Assembly: GCA_966128725.1 (NCBI GenBank)
Contig: CBHYLN010000052.1
Location: forward strand, 1 to 32,183
Reading direction: 5' to 3'
Source: JAFDZV01 sp966128725
GTDB taxonomy: Bacteria; Bacteroidota; Ignavibacteria; OLB7
Length of the DNA: 32,183 bases
The notes under the pieces were generated by a model. The model did no database searches and was not told the origin of the DNA. It saw nothing but the letters and a program-made list of their open reading frames with translations. Made by a program: the position numbers and the translations under genes. Of the stretch, positions 15,344-24,042 are shown piece by piece. Each line of letters starts with the position of its first letter. The first letter of the stretch is position 1.

Positions 15344-17899
15344 ATGATCGTACCAATACCCCTTCGATTCCTTTGCCATGCGATGATGTCGGCGTTGTGC
15401 GCAATCATGGTGTGCGTCGCCGTAGCGCATGCGCAGGTTCCAACGCCCGTGTTGATGCCGGGCACGGGCGGCGTTCGTTATCGAATCGCGTTCCCCGACA
15501 CCGTCACCAACACGCTGGATACTCGATATCCGAATAACCGTGTGCGGAACGAATCCTCCTTGTGGATATTCTCGCCGGTAAAGAACAAGGTCAAGATCAC
15601 CAATTCCAGCGGCGCCAGCACTGTGTTGAACCTGGATGCCGGCAAGTTCAAGGTGTATACGCCGAGCGGTGCGACCGCTGTGGACGTATACAACAGCCCG
15701 GTACGCCGAACATTCCTGGTCGAGGCCGATCAACCAATCGTCCTGTACTGCTACTTCGCTTCGGTGCAGGGCGCCGAGGCCTGGGCGCCGGCGCCAACCG
15801 ACCGTTGGGGAAAGAAGTTTCAAGCAGCGAGCATTCCCGGCGAGGCAGTCAACGACATCGGCATCGCAGGCGAAACCGAAGTGCCTTCGGTGCCGAAGCC
15901 CGCGCCTGCGTTGATCCTTGTCATTGCCGACCGCGACAGCACCATCGTTACACTGCGGCTTGCACCAAAGGTGGGGCTGTATGGCAACCCGCCTACAACG
16001 GTTATGCTGAACGAGGGTGAGGCCTATCAGTTCGTCAGCATCGTTGATACGACACCGGGCGCCGACAGCCAGGAGGATATCGGAGGAACGGTGATCCAGT
16101 CGAACAAGCCGATTGGCGTTGTTACCGGGAATTGTCGGGCCCAGGCTGTCTTCGATCAGGCCGGCCTCAAAAACAACGCATATAAAGGCCCGATGTTCGA
16201 GTGGGTGCCGCCGATTGAACAGCTTGGCCGGAATTTCGTGTTTCTTCCGTCGTGGGATAATCACCGTCCGGGGATTGGCGCCATAGGTGAACGCCTGCGC
16301 GAATTCGTACGGGTGTATAATTACCGCGATGCTGAGCTTGGTGGCCAGTTCCTGCCGCCTGGTGGTGTTACCGCGCAGGACTTCACAGTGAAGCCTGACT
16401 CGCTTCGCGAGTTCGCGTTCGGTGCCGCAGCAGCCGTGAGCTTCCGTACAAACGCGCCTGCAATGGCGATGATGCACTCCTCGGCGATCGTGCGGTTCAA
16501 TGGCTCAACGCCATGCTTCCGGGGCATTCCCTGCTTCAGTTATTCGGCGTGGGTGCCGTACATGGTGGAGATGACCCCGCGCGAGCAATGGACCACGTTT
16601 GCGCCATACTACGCTCCCACCAATCCAGGCACGATGCAGCACTATGTGAGCGTGGTAACCGATACGATCACCATGAAGTCCATAGTGCGGGACAACGGTT
16701 CCCCCTTCCCGTTCAATCGCAAGATCCCCGGAACCGACCTTGTCTGGGGCACGATGGGCGTGGCGGCGGGCGGCGACAACTGGTTGATGTCCACCAACGG
16801 CAAGGGTTTCGGCGGCGTGGTGTTTGGTATGATGGAAGGAGGGGAGGAGTATCGTCCTGGCGCCGCTCGCAAGAAGGATGGCGCTTCGGCGGGGCTTGCT
16901 GGTGGTGGGCAGGGTGGCCCTGAGGCCCAGCATCCATGCGAGTACGAGGAGTACAATGGGTTGGCATACGGCTACCCTCTGGCGCCCGGACGTCGCGTGC
17001 TGTATCTCGTAGATACGCTGCGGATCGACACACTGAGCAGGCCCTGTGGTGAGCTCACGATTCTGGCGGAGTTTCAGGACAGCGACGCATCCGGATTTTC
17101 CTCGATCCGCCTGGACCCCACAACCAGCATCAACGCGAAGTTGATAATGGTTTCGCCGCTGGCGATCAACGATATCGTTGGCAGGACATCCGTTACAGTG
17201 AGGGTTGTGCCCATCGATCCGTTGAAGGCGGCCCAGGCAACAGTTCTCATCGAGTCGGCCGCGGGCCAGTCGTGGAGTGTTTCGACTTCCTACCGTCCGG
17301 ACCATCTGGATCTGGACTTCCCGGCGCTGCTGGAGTTCGGATCGGTGCCCGCTGATTCCATCGTAACCCGTACCGTTACGATACACAACACGGCCGATCA
17401 TCCGATCGTGATCACGAGCATCGACGCAGTGGGCGGAACATCAGGTTTTACCGTCGACCCCTTGGCACTGCCGTTGCAAATCGCGCCGGGCGCATCGATT
17501 CAGGTCGGCATACGTTTTTCACCGAAGGCGGGCACGCGCGACTATGCCCTGTCGCTGACACTTCTGCTTGGTTGCGGCCAGCGTTCGATCAGCATTACCG
17601 GGCATCTGTTCGTGCCCACCACCGGAGTGGACGAGGTGGCGGCCGGCCGGTTCGGCCTGGATGCAGCGCTGCGAGGTCAACGCCTTGTTGTGCAGGCCTC
17701 GGCGCCCGAGGGCAGCCGCGTGGGGATTACGGTGTTTGATGCGTTGGGCACGGTGGTGGCAACGGTGCACGAGGGATACCTGAGCGGAGCCATCCAGACG
17801 TTCGAGGTGGATGCATCGGCATTGCCGAGCGGTGTGTACTACTGCCGGATGCGCGATGGCCAGCGCGAGCGGATACAATCGATAGTCGTCGTGCACTGA
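15344..17899 (+). CDS. secreted IgGFc-binding-like / ASH-domain protein with T9SS-type tail (paralogue 1)
   Basis: The product is 851 aa. A signal peptide (1 to about 30, ending VAHAQ) leads into a region resembling the bacterial IgGFc-binding-protein N-terminal domain (about 40-330): YRIAFPDTVTN, PIVLYCYFA, ILVIADRDSTIVTL, VMLNEGEAYQFVS, QSNKPIGVVTGN, FEWVPPIEQLGRNFVFLPS. A block shared by all four paralogues follows: AWVPYMVEM and PREQW (412-416), then FAPYYAP and EEYN..AYGYPLAP. A small Gly-rich stretch occurs near 510-525. An ASH/Hydin-type Ig domain (about 655-755, LEFGSVPADS) precedes the sorting tail (758-851, ending GVYYCRM and VVVH). Expected to be exported and held at the surface; adhesion or matrix binding is inference from domain type. 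GAGGAGA nine nt before the ATG supports the start. Confidence 0.8.
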   Translation: MIVPIPLRFLCHAMMSALCAIMVCVAVAHAQVPTPVLMPGTGGVRYRIAFPDTVTNTLDTRYPNNRVRNESSLWIFSPVKNKVKITNSSGASTVLNLDAGKFKVYTPSGATAVDVYNSPVRRTFLVEADQPIVLYCYFASVQGAEAWAPAPTDRWGKKFQAASIPGEAVNDIGIAGETEVPSVPKPAPALILVIADRDSTIVTLRLAPKVGLYGNPPTTVMLNEGEAYQFVSIVDTTPGADSQEDIGGTVIQSNKPIGVVTGNCRAQAVFDQAGLKNNAYKGPMFEWVPPIEQLGRNFVFLPSWDNHRPGIGAIGERLREFVRVYNYRDAELGGQFLPPGGVTAQDFTVKPDSLREFAFGAAAAVSFRTNAPAMAMMHSSAIVRFNGSTPCFRGIPCFSYSAWVPYMVEMTPREQWTTFAPYYAPTNPGTMQHYVSVVTDTITMKSIVRDNGSPFPFNRKIPGTDLVWGTMGVAAGGDNWLMSTNGKGFGGVVFGMMEGGEEYRPGAARKKDGASAGLAGGGQGGPEAQHPCEYEEYNGLAYGYPLAPGRRVLYLVDTLRIDTLSRPCGELTILAEFQDSDASGFSSIRLDPTTSINAKLIMVSPLAINDIVGRTSVTVRVVPIDPLKAAQATVLIESAAGQSWSVSTSYRPDHLDLDFPALLEFGSVPADSIVTRTVTIHNTADHPIVITSIDAVGGTSGFTVDPLALPLQIAPGASIQVGIRFSPKAGTRDYALSLTLLLGCGQRSISITGHLFVPTTGVDEVAAGRFGLDAALRGQRLVVQASAPEGSRVGITVFDALGTVVATVHEGYLSGAIQTFEVDASALPSGVYYCRMRDGQRERIQSIVVVH

Positions 17900-17984
17900 G
17901 CCGGAGTAGTGCGACGACCGAGACGCCCATCCCGCCTTCGCGAGTTCATCGTGGAGGCGGGATGGTGCGTTTCTGGCGTGACCG
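17614..17984 (+). repeat. 371-bp near-identical 3' module, copy 1
   Basis: It aligns without gaps to 20651-21021 with 11 mismatches (about 97% identity). It covers the last 94 codons (sorting tail), the stop codon and the terminator. The seven coding mismatches are all synonymous. Identity stops abruptly at both ends. Confidence 0.95.
17927..17965 (+). terminator. terminator hairpin of paralogue 1
   Basis: CCATCCCGCC (17927-17936) pairs perfectly with GGCGGGATGG (17956-17965) over a 19-nt loop, followed by TGCGTTTCTGG. The tail is only moderately T-rich. It lies 28 nt after the stop and inside the duplicated module. Confidence 0.6.
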
Positions 17985-18371
17985 ATCGGGTATTGTGTTA
18001 ATTGAATAAATAAAAATCGTCAGTCACCAAGAAACGTAGCCACCTGAGACCAAGTGTTCGCGGCAACGATATTCCTTGTCATAATCTGATTGCTTCATGC
18101 TGCATGGGCCTGTGAACATCCGGCTGTTCATGTGTTGAACCACCGTGACGATTATGCACGATAATGCGTAGTAAAAGTGTGCTGCCTGATGCGCCAATCG
18201 GCGATATCCTTGTACCGCCCGTTGATCGCCATCCAGTTCCGTGCCCGCATTGCGTCCATGTTGCATCTGTGTTGGGAGGGTAACCGGGAAGGGATAACCG
18301 AAATGTGCCTGCCAGCGCATACGCGCGGTTGGTGCCGAGATATCGCTAACGTTTGTCAGGAGCAGTGATAC
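17985..18371. other. intergenic region between paralogues 1 and 2
   Basis: It starts with an AT-rich stretch (about 17990-18020) unlike its surroundings. It contains inverted repeats TGAACA/TGTTCA (18113-18118, 18125-18130) and ATTAT/ATAAT (18151-18155, 18161-18165). It also holds copy 2 of the conserved element, TAACGTTTG (18347-18355), which is one base longer than a -7 box, and Shine-Dalgarno AGGAGC just before the next ATG. No gene seen. Confidence 0.45.
18143..18175 (+). promoter_or_regulatory. conserved upstream element, copy 2
   Basis: CCGTGACGATTATGCACG followed by ATGCGTAGTAAA aligns gaplessly with 14865-14897. The dyad CGTG-N9-CACG is kept while the spacer changes. It is about 200 bp before paralogue 2. 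Weaker similarity (about half of positions) continues for some 35 bp downstream, indicating shared ancestry of the leader. Confidence 0.4.
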
Positions 18372-20936
18372 ATGAATACAGAGCTATTGCCGTTTGGGAT
18401 CGGTAGGTATTCCCTGCCATTGGTGTTGTTGCTTGTTGTGCTGTGCACCTCCACAGTGGGGGCACAGGTCCCATCCCCAATGTTTGCACCCGGTTCGGCC
18501 GGCTATCGTTATCGGTTGGCATTCCCTGATACCGTTACCAATACACTCGATGCCCGTTTCCCGAACAACCGTGTGCGCACCGAGGCCACGATATGGATGT
18601 TCTCGGCCGTGAAAAATACGGTGAGGATTACCGACTACACCGGTACGAGCCGGGTGTTGAATCTTGAGGGTGGTACGTTCAAGGCATACACGCTGCAAGC
18701 GGCGGCGGTAGTGGACGTCGTGAACACCATCTCGCGTAAAACATTCCTGGTTGAGGCCGATCAGCAAATCATTCTGTACTGCTATTTCGCGTCAACCCAG
18801 GGTACTGAAACCTGGGCTCCGATTCCCGCCGAACGATGGGGGCTGAACCATCAGGTGGCATGTGTGCCGGGAGATATTGTGTACGATATCGGCGCTGCCG
18901 GAGCAGACGATGTGGCCACCGTGGCGAAGCCGGCGCCCGCCACCATTCTTGTTATTGCCGATCGCGACAGTACCGTTGTTTCGTTGGAGCTTCCACCGGA
19001 TGTGAAGCTGCTCGGTAACCCGCCGGCTACAGTTGTGTTGAACGCCGGAGAATCATTCCAATTCGTCAGCATCGTTGATACCACAAGGAAACCGGCGGAG
19101 CAACAGGAAATCGGCGGAACGCTTGTTCGCTCGAACAAGCCGATCGGCGTAATTACAGGCAACCCACGGGCACAAATCGTATATGATGTGCCGGGCATAA
19201 AAAACAACGCCTACAAAGGCATGATGTTCGAATGGGTGCCCCCAACAAACCTCCTTGGGCGCGAGTTCGTGTTCCTGCCAACCTGGGACAACCATCGCCC
19301 GGGCATCGGTTCCAACGCCGAACGTTTGCGCGAATTCGCACGCGTCTACAATGCTGGCGGTGCCAGGATCACCGGATCGACCCTGACAGCCGGCAATGTG
19401 GCTCCGTTGAGCTTCGATGTTCAGCCGAGATCATTCCGTGAGTTTTCCTTCAGTGCCCCTGTCGCCACGCATTTCCGTACCAATAGTCCGGCGATGGCAA
19501 TCATGCACTCCTCGGCCATTGTGAAATACAATGGTTCCACTCCATGTTCCCGTGGCATTCCCTGCCGTAGCTTTTCGGCCTGGGTTCCATACATGTCGGA
19601 GATGGTTCCGCGCGAGCAGTGGGTAAGGTTCGCGCCCTATTATGCGCCAACCAATCCCGGCAGCATGCTGCACTTTGTCAGCGTCGTCACCGACACCATC
19701 AGCATGCGCAACATCATCATGCAGGATGGTTCGCCCTTCCCCTTCACGCGCCGCATTCCCGGCACCGACCTGATCTGGGGTAGCCGTAGCGTAACCGCCG
19801 GCAACAATAACTGGATCATGTCGAAGGACACTGGAACGTTCACGGGTGTGGCGTTCGGTTTGCAGGAGGGTGGTGAGGAGTACCGCCCGGGCGCAACCAG
19901 GAAAAAAGATGGCAGCCGCGGTGTTATTGCCGGAGGTGGCAACGATGTGCCGGATGCTGAGCGGGGGTGCGAGTTCGAGGAATACAATGCGGTGTCGTAT
20001 GGGTATCCGCTTGCGCCAGCGCGTCGCGTGTACGATCGCACCGATACGATCCGTATCGATACATCCAGCGACGGCTGCGGCGCATTTACCATCGCGATCA
20101 CGTTTCTCGATCAGGATCCGTCCGGCTTCACGGTGGTCCGGCTGAATCCGGCCCAAAGTGTTAATGCGAGGCTGGTGTACCCTGGGCATCTTCAGCAGCA
20201 GGATATCGCCGGGTTGTTGAGTGCAACCGTAACAGTGGCGCCTATCGATGGGGTGAAGGAAATGCTGGCCACGGTTGCGATCGAATCGATGACCGGCCAA
20301 TCGTGGAATGTGGTGATTGCCTACACGGCCGATCCGTTGAACCTCGTGGTACCCCAGGCGATCAACTTCGGTGCATTGCCGGCCGATTCGAGTGTGACGC
20401 GCGAGATGGTGATCCGAAATTCCGCGGACCATCCGATCGTGATTGCCGGGCTTGCAATTCCGGCTGGGCACATTGCTTTCACGATCGACTCGATACCCGG
20501 TACGTTGCCGTTGACAGTGCCGGCCGGCGACAGCCTCACGGTACGGTTGCGGTACACGGCGCGCGCCGCCGCCGAATCGGATACGTCGCGGCTACATGTC
20601 ATCCTGCGGTGTGGCGAACGGTTGATCGGTCTCATGGGGCGCAGCCTTCCGCCCACCACCGGAGTGGACGAGGTGGCGGCCGGCCGGTTCGGCCTGGATG
20701 CCGCTCTGCGCGGTCAACGCCTTGTTGTGCAGGCCTCGGCGCCCGAGGGTAGCCGCGTGGGGATTACGGTGTTTGATGCGTTGGGCACGGTAGTGGCAAC
20801 GGTGCACGAGGGATACCTGAGCGGAGCCATCCAGACGTTCGAGGTGGATGCATCGGCATTGCCGAGCGGTGTGTATTACTGCCGGATGCGCGATGGCCAG
20901 CGCGAGCGCATACAATCGATAGTCGTCGTGCACTGA
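18372..20936 (+). CDS. secreted IgGFc-binding-like / ASH-domain protein with T9SS-type tail (paralogue 2)
   Basis: The product is 854 aa and the closest relative of paralogue 1 along its whole length. Signal peptide to about residue 32 (TVGAQ). The IgGFc-like region has YRLAFPDTVTN, ILYCYFAS, ILVIADRDSTVVSL, VVLNAGESFQFVS, RSNKPIGVITGN and FEWVPPTNLLGREFVFLPT. PREQW is at 413-417 and FAPYYAPTNPG follows. Paired cysteines in STPCSRGIPCRSFSAWVPYM match paralogue 1. The ASH/Ig domain spans about 655-755 (INFGALPADS). The last 94 residues (761-854) are identical to those of paralogue 1 and encoded by nearly identical DNA, whereas the rest is clearly diverged. ATG is preceded by AGGAGC. Likely surface-exposed after T9SS export; the ligand is unknown. 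Confidence 0.8.
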   Translation: MNTELLPFGIGRYSLPLVLLLVVLCTSTVGAQVPSPMFAPGSAGYRYRLAFPDTVTNTLDARFPNNRVRTEATIWMFSAVKNTVRITDYTGTSRVLNLEGGTFKAYTLQAAAVVDVVNTISRKTFLVEADQQIILYCYFASTQGTETWAPIPAERWGLNHQVACVPGDIVYDIGAAGADDVATVAKPAPATILVIADRDSTVVSLELPPDVKLLGNPPATVVLNAGESFQFVSIVDTTRKPAEQQEIGGTLVRSNKPIGVITGNPRAQIVYDVPGIKNNAYKGMMFEWVPPTNLLGREFVFLPTWDNHRPGIGSNAERLREFARVYNAGGARITGSTLTAGNVAPLSFDVQPRSFREFSFSAPVATHFRTNSPAMAIMHSSAIVKYNGSTPCSRGIPCRSFSAWVPYMSEMVPREQWVRFAPYYAPTNPGSMLHFVSVVTDTISMRNIIMQDGSPFPFTRRIPGTDLIWGSRSVTAGNNNWIMSKDTGTFTGVAFGLQEGGEEYRPGATRKKDGSRGVIAGGGNDVPDAERGCEFEEYNAVSYGYPLAPARRVYDRTDTIRIDTSSDGCGAFTIAITFLDQDPSGFTVVRLNPAQSVNARLVYPGHLQQQDIAGLLSATVTVAPIDGVKEMLATVAIESMTGQSWNVVIAYTADPLNLVVPQAINFGALPADSSVTREMVIRNSADHPIVIAGLAIPAGHIAFTIDSIPGTLPLTVPAGDSLTVRLRYTARAAAESDTSRLHVILRCGERLIGLMGRSLPPTTGVDEVAAGRFGLDAALRGQRLVVQASAPEGSRVGITVFDALGTVVATVHEGYLSGAIQTFEVDASALPSGVYYCRMRDGQRERIQSIVVVH

Positions 20937-21021
20937 GCCGGAGTAGTGCGACGACTAAGGCGCCCATCCCGCCTTCGCGAGTTCATCGTGGACGCGGGAT
21001 GGTGCGTTTCTGGCGTGACCG
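20651..21021 (+). repeat. 371-bp near-identical 3' module, copy 2
   Basis: Partner of 17614-17984 at a constant offset of 3037 bp. It carries the sorting-tail codons, the stop codon and a terminator. Its last bases form part of the leader of the next paralogue. Confidence 0.95.
20964..21002 (+). terminator. terminator hairpin of paralogue 2
   Basis: Same hairpin as in copy 1, but one of the 11 mismatches (G to C at 20993) shortens the stem to nine pairs at its loop end. Followed by TGCGTTTCTGG. Confidence 0.55.
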
Positions 21022-21175
21022 TGGCAATCGAAGTGAACATTGTATATCTCAATCGGATCTGCGACAAATCGCGAGACGCGGCGGTCATACCTGTCGCGTG
21101 ATTATTCCTGTGCCGAGATCCGGCTTCCGCTCGCCGTACGGGACGCCCGTTCCATTTTTCATCGCGGAGTACGCC

Positions 21176-23677
21176 ATGAGATCGATGATACTTGTACGCA
21201 CCATGTTCACCATCCCGCGCGTTGTAGTGGCTCTCTTTATTGTTCTCCTTGCGCATGCAGCCGCGCAACCACCAGTGCCGGTGCCGGATGAAACGATAAC
21301 CGGCCGCGAGTTCTACGTTGCGTTCCCGGATACCGTAGGCAACAAACTCGATTCACGTTTCCCGAATACCTCCATTACGTACGAAGCCTCGCTCTACATT
21401 TACTCGCCAATCGCCACAAATGTGGTGGTGTCAGGCCCGGGGCTGGCCGGTGCTAATGTTTCCGTTGCTGCCGGCAGGTTCACGCGTTACGTGCTTCCAA
21501 GCCCCGCAGTGGTGGATGTTTATAACACCGTCAATTCCCGTGCCTTTCATGTGGTCGCGGACGATCCGATCATCCTGTATTGCTACTTCGCGCAGAATCA
21601 GGGGCTGGAAGCCTGGGGCGTGATTCCGGTTGAACGTTGGGGCCGTGTCTACCAGGCAGCATGCATGCCCGGCGAGCTTGTGCGCGACGTTCTGCCCGGC
21701 GGCACGGCCAGCGTTGCGTTCCAGAAGCGAAGCGCCCCTTCCACCATCCTTGTGATTGCCGCGTACGACAGCACACGCGTGGCGTTGACACCGCCATCCG
21801 GATTACGATTTCTGGGCAACCCGCCCACAATGGTCATGCTGAATCGGGGGGAGGTTTTTCAGGTTGCCAGCAGGGTGGATACCAATGACGATGCGGATTG
21901 GCAGGATGATCTGGCAACCACGCTCGTGGAGGCGGATAAGCCGGTTGCCGTGATAAGCGGCAACACTCGCGCTTCGGTGGTGGATCCAACGGCCGGTGTT
22001 CTGGGCAACGCGCACAAGGGGTTGATGGCCGAATGGATGCCGCCTGCCGATCAACTTGGTACGCAGTTTGTGTACATGCCGTTGAAGGATTGGTGGTTCT
22101 GCGACAGTTGCAGAACCGTGCCTCGTGCGCATGACTACGTGCGGATCCATAACGGCAATGGGGCGGCCGTTAATGGTCAGTATTACGGTCTTGGGAATGC
22201 AACGCCGATTTCGTTCAGGGCGAAGCGCGACACGCTGGCGGAAGTTCGCCTTGCAACACAGAACGCGGCGGTATTCATATCGGGTAAGCCCACAATGGGC
22301 ATGCTGCATTCGCCCGGCACGTGGGGCCTGATCACCAGCAATCTGTGTCCCGGCGATTCCAATTGCAGAGAGTACATGATGTGGGCGCCGTACCAGGTGG
22401 AAATGGCTCCCCGCGAGCAGTGGACGACCTTCGCACCATTCTTTGCACCGGCCAATCCCTCAGGGATGTTTCACGTTGTCAGTGTGGTGACAGATACGGT
22501 GACCGCCCGGAACGTCGTTCGCGAGGATGGCTCGCGCTTCGAGTTTACCGACCGCATTGCCGGCACCGATCTGATCTGGGGCGCGGCACCGTTGACGGCC
22601 GGTGAGGCGTACTGGCTGCGGTCGCTCGATGGCGGCACGTTCGCCGGGCAGGTGGTGGGGTTCAAGTCTGGCAGGGAGACCTTTCAACGTGGGGGCGTCC
22701 CCGGCGCGCTGGCGCAATACGCGGAGTACAATGCCGCGTCGTACGGATATGCGCTTGCGTCGCGCAGGCGGATACTTGCGCCGCCGGATACGTTGACCGT
22801 GGACACAACGCAATGCTGCTGTGGCGAGAACCTGGTGCGGGCGCGGTTTGTCAACGCCAACCCGTCCGGTTTTGTGTCGGCGGCGCTCGATGGGGCCACC
22901 AACCAGAACATGCGGCTGGAGATGGTTGTGCCAGCCGCGCCGGCGAGAGTTGTGGGGCAGTACTCCATACAGGTGCGGATGGTGCCGGTTGATCGGTCCA
23001 AGCCGGCGCGTGCCACGCTGGTGCTTACATCGCTGGCCGGTGGGCGGTGGACCGTGGAGCATTCGTACACGCCCGATTCGCTTCAGGTTTCGCCTCCTGT
23101 TGTGGAGTTCGGGACCGTTACCGCCGGGCAGGCCCCCACACGTGTTCTGGTTGTGCGCAACACAAGTACCCGGTTCATTACGGTGCTCGGCATCATGCTC
23201 GACAGTGCGGCCCACGGGTTTGTACTGCCGGGCCGTCCGATTGCTCTTCCGGCTGTGTTGGCGCCCGGTGACTCCATCATCGTGAACGTGCAGTTCCAGC
23301 CCGACAGCACCATCGCGAACTATGTTTCCCATGTTCGTGTGCTGTTCGGATGCCTTGAATACATGATTGAACTTCGTGGCAGCCTTCAGCCAATGTCGTC
23401 GGTTGCGGGCGACGATGTCGCCGACGGGTATCTCCTCGAAGCTGTCGCAGCCGGCGATATCGTACATGTCCGGATGCAGGCGCCGCGCGGGCGTTCAGTA
23501 TCCACGGAAGTGTTCGATGCCGCCGGGCGCCAGGTTGCCACCGTGCATACCGGGCCGCTTGGCAATGGGGTGCTGGTTGTCGATTGGCGAGTAGGGGCGG
23601 TGCCAAATGGTGTGTACTACGTGCGCCTTGGAGATGGCAATCGCAGCCTGGTACGATCGGTGCTGATTGCCCGATAG
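21176..23677 (+). CDS. secreted IgGFc-binding-like / ASH-domain protein with T9SS-type tail (paralogue 3)
   Basis: The product is 833 aa and more distant from paralogues 1 and 2. Signal peptide to about residue 30 (AHAAAQ). The IgGFc-like region has FYVAFPDTVGNKLDSRFPN, LYIYSP, PIILYCYFAQNQ, ILVIAAYDSTRVAL, VMLNRGEVFQVAS, EADKPVAVISGN and AEWMPPADQLGTQFVYMP. PREQW is at 412-416, then FAPFFAPANPSGM. An extra Cys pair occurs in WWFCDSCRTV. The first Cys pair of the central block is reworked to LCPGDSNC. QCCC near residue 547 replaces the single Cys of the others. The ASH/Ig domain (VEFGTVTAGQ) spans about 640-745, and the sorting tail ends GVYYVRLGDGN and VLIAR. The start MRSMIL is supported by GGAG eight nt upstream and the leader peptide; the frame is open 59 codons further up without sense. 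Confidence 0.78.
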   Translation: MRSMILVRTMFTIPRVVVALFIVLLAHAAAQPPVPVPDETITGREFYVAFPDTVGNKLDSRFPNTSITYEASLYIYSPIATNVVVSGPGLAGANVSVAAGRFTRYVLPSPAVVDVYNTVNSRAFHVVADDPIILYCYFAQNQGLEAWGVIPVERWGRVYQAACMPGELVRDVLPGGTASVAFQKRSAPSTILVIAAYDSTRVALTPPSGLRFLGNPPTMVMLNRGEVFQVASRVDTNDDADWQDDLATTLVEADKPVAVISGNTRASVVDPTAGVLGNAHKGLMAEWMPPADQLGTQFVYMPLKDWWFCDSCRTVPRAHDYVRIHNGNGAAVNGQYYGLGNATPISFRAKRDTLAEVRLATQNAAVFISGKPTMGMLHSPGTWGLITSNLCPGDSNCREYMMWAPYQVEMAPREQWTTFAPFFAPANPSGMFHVVSVVTDTVTARNVVREDGSRFEFTDRIAGTDLIWGAAPLTAGEAYWLRSLDGGTFAGQVVGFKSGRETFQRGGVPGALAQYAEYNAASYGYALASRRRILAPPDTLTVDTTQCCCGENLVRARFVNANPSGFVSAALDGATNQNMRLEMVVPAAPARVVGQYSIQVRMVPVDRSKPARATLVLTSLAGGRWTVEHSYTPDSLQVSPPVVEFGTVTAGQAPTRVLVVRNTSTRFITVLGIMLDSAAHGFVLPGRPIALPAVLAPGDSIIVNVQFQPDSTIANYVSHVRVLFGCLEYMIELRGSLQPMSSVAGDDVADGYLLEAVAAGDIVHVRMQAPRGRSVSTEVFDAAGRQVATVHTGPLGNGVLVVDWRVGAVPNGVYYVRLGDGNRSLVRSVLIAR

Positions 23678-23710
23678 CCGGGGCGGCACAAGATGCTGGC
23701 CTCAACGCAG

Positions 23711-23737
23711 CAGGGGCTTCCGATTTGGTAGCCCCTG
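23711..23737 (+). terminator. terminator hairpin of paralogue 3
   Basis: CAGGGGCT (23711-23718) pairs with AGCCCCTG (23730-23737) over an 11-nt loop, 33 nt after the stop, followed by TCGCATTTG. Stem is good, T tract weak. Confidence 0.55.
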
Positions 23738-23788
23738 TCGCATTTGTGCCGATTCCGCGTATAATCCACCGATTTGCTCCCTTCCGCA

Positions 23789-23825
23789 GGCAATGATTGC
23801 TTCCCGTGACCTTGGCAATGATTGC
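23789..23825. promoter_or_regulatory. tandem palindromic operator-like sites
   Basis: GGCAATGATTGC occurs twice (23789-23800 and 23814-23825), 25 bp centre to centre. Each contains GCAAT-G-ATTGC, a palindrome with 5-bp arms around one base. The arrangement looks like two dimer sites for a regulator of paralogue 4. Confidence 0.45.
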
Positions 23826-24042
23826 GTCGACCACGAGAAAACGAGCCGGTGCCGTCCCGCCGCGTGACGTTTTTCCCGATTTCACGGTCTTTAGTATTGG
23901 GCCCGTTTGTTACGGTGGCGTCGGCATGGCATCAGGCAGGCTTATCCAAACTTGCGTTGATGATCGTGAATAATCGTAACTTGGGCTTCTCGTGTCGTGG
24001 TCTTCCGATGCGTATCTCCCTCAAGACAGCGTCCGTGTTGCC

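Larger units (their letters stand above)
23678..24042. other. 365-bp leader region of paralogue 4
   Basis: Holds the terminator of paralogue 3 (23711-23737), a TATAAT (23760-23765) without a matching -35 at proper spacing, the tandem palindromes at 23789-23825, CGTGACGTTTTT (23863-23874, identical to 12 bases of the element upstream of paralogue 1) and TAACTTGG (23977-23984), one base off a Bacteroidota -7 box. No gene seen. Confidence 0.5.

Noticed and set aside
19431..20471. 346-codon minus-strand frame inside paralogue 2, with a similar one inside paralogue 3
   Set aside because: Shadows at equivalent positions of paralogous genes; composition is His/Arg-rich and not protein-like.
20999..21175. 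N-terminal extension of paralogue 3
   Set aside because: It would start inside the duplicated 3' module of paralogue 2 and place 59 unlike residues before a normal signal peptide; GGAG before ATG 21176 fits better.
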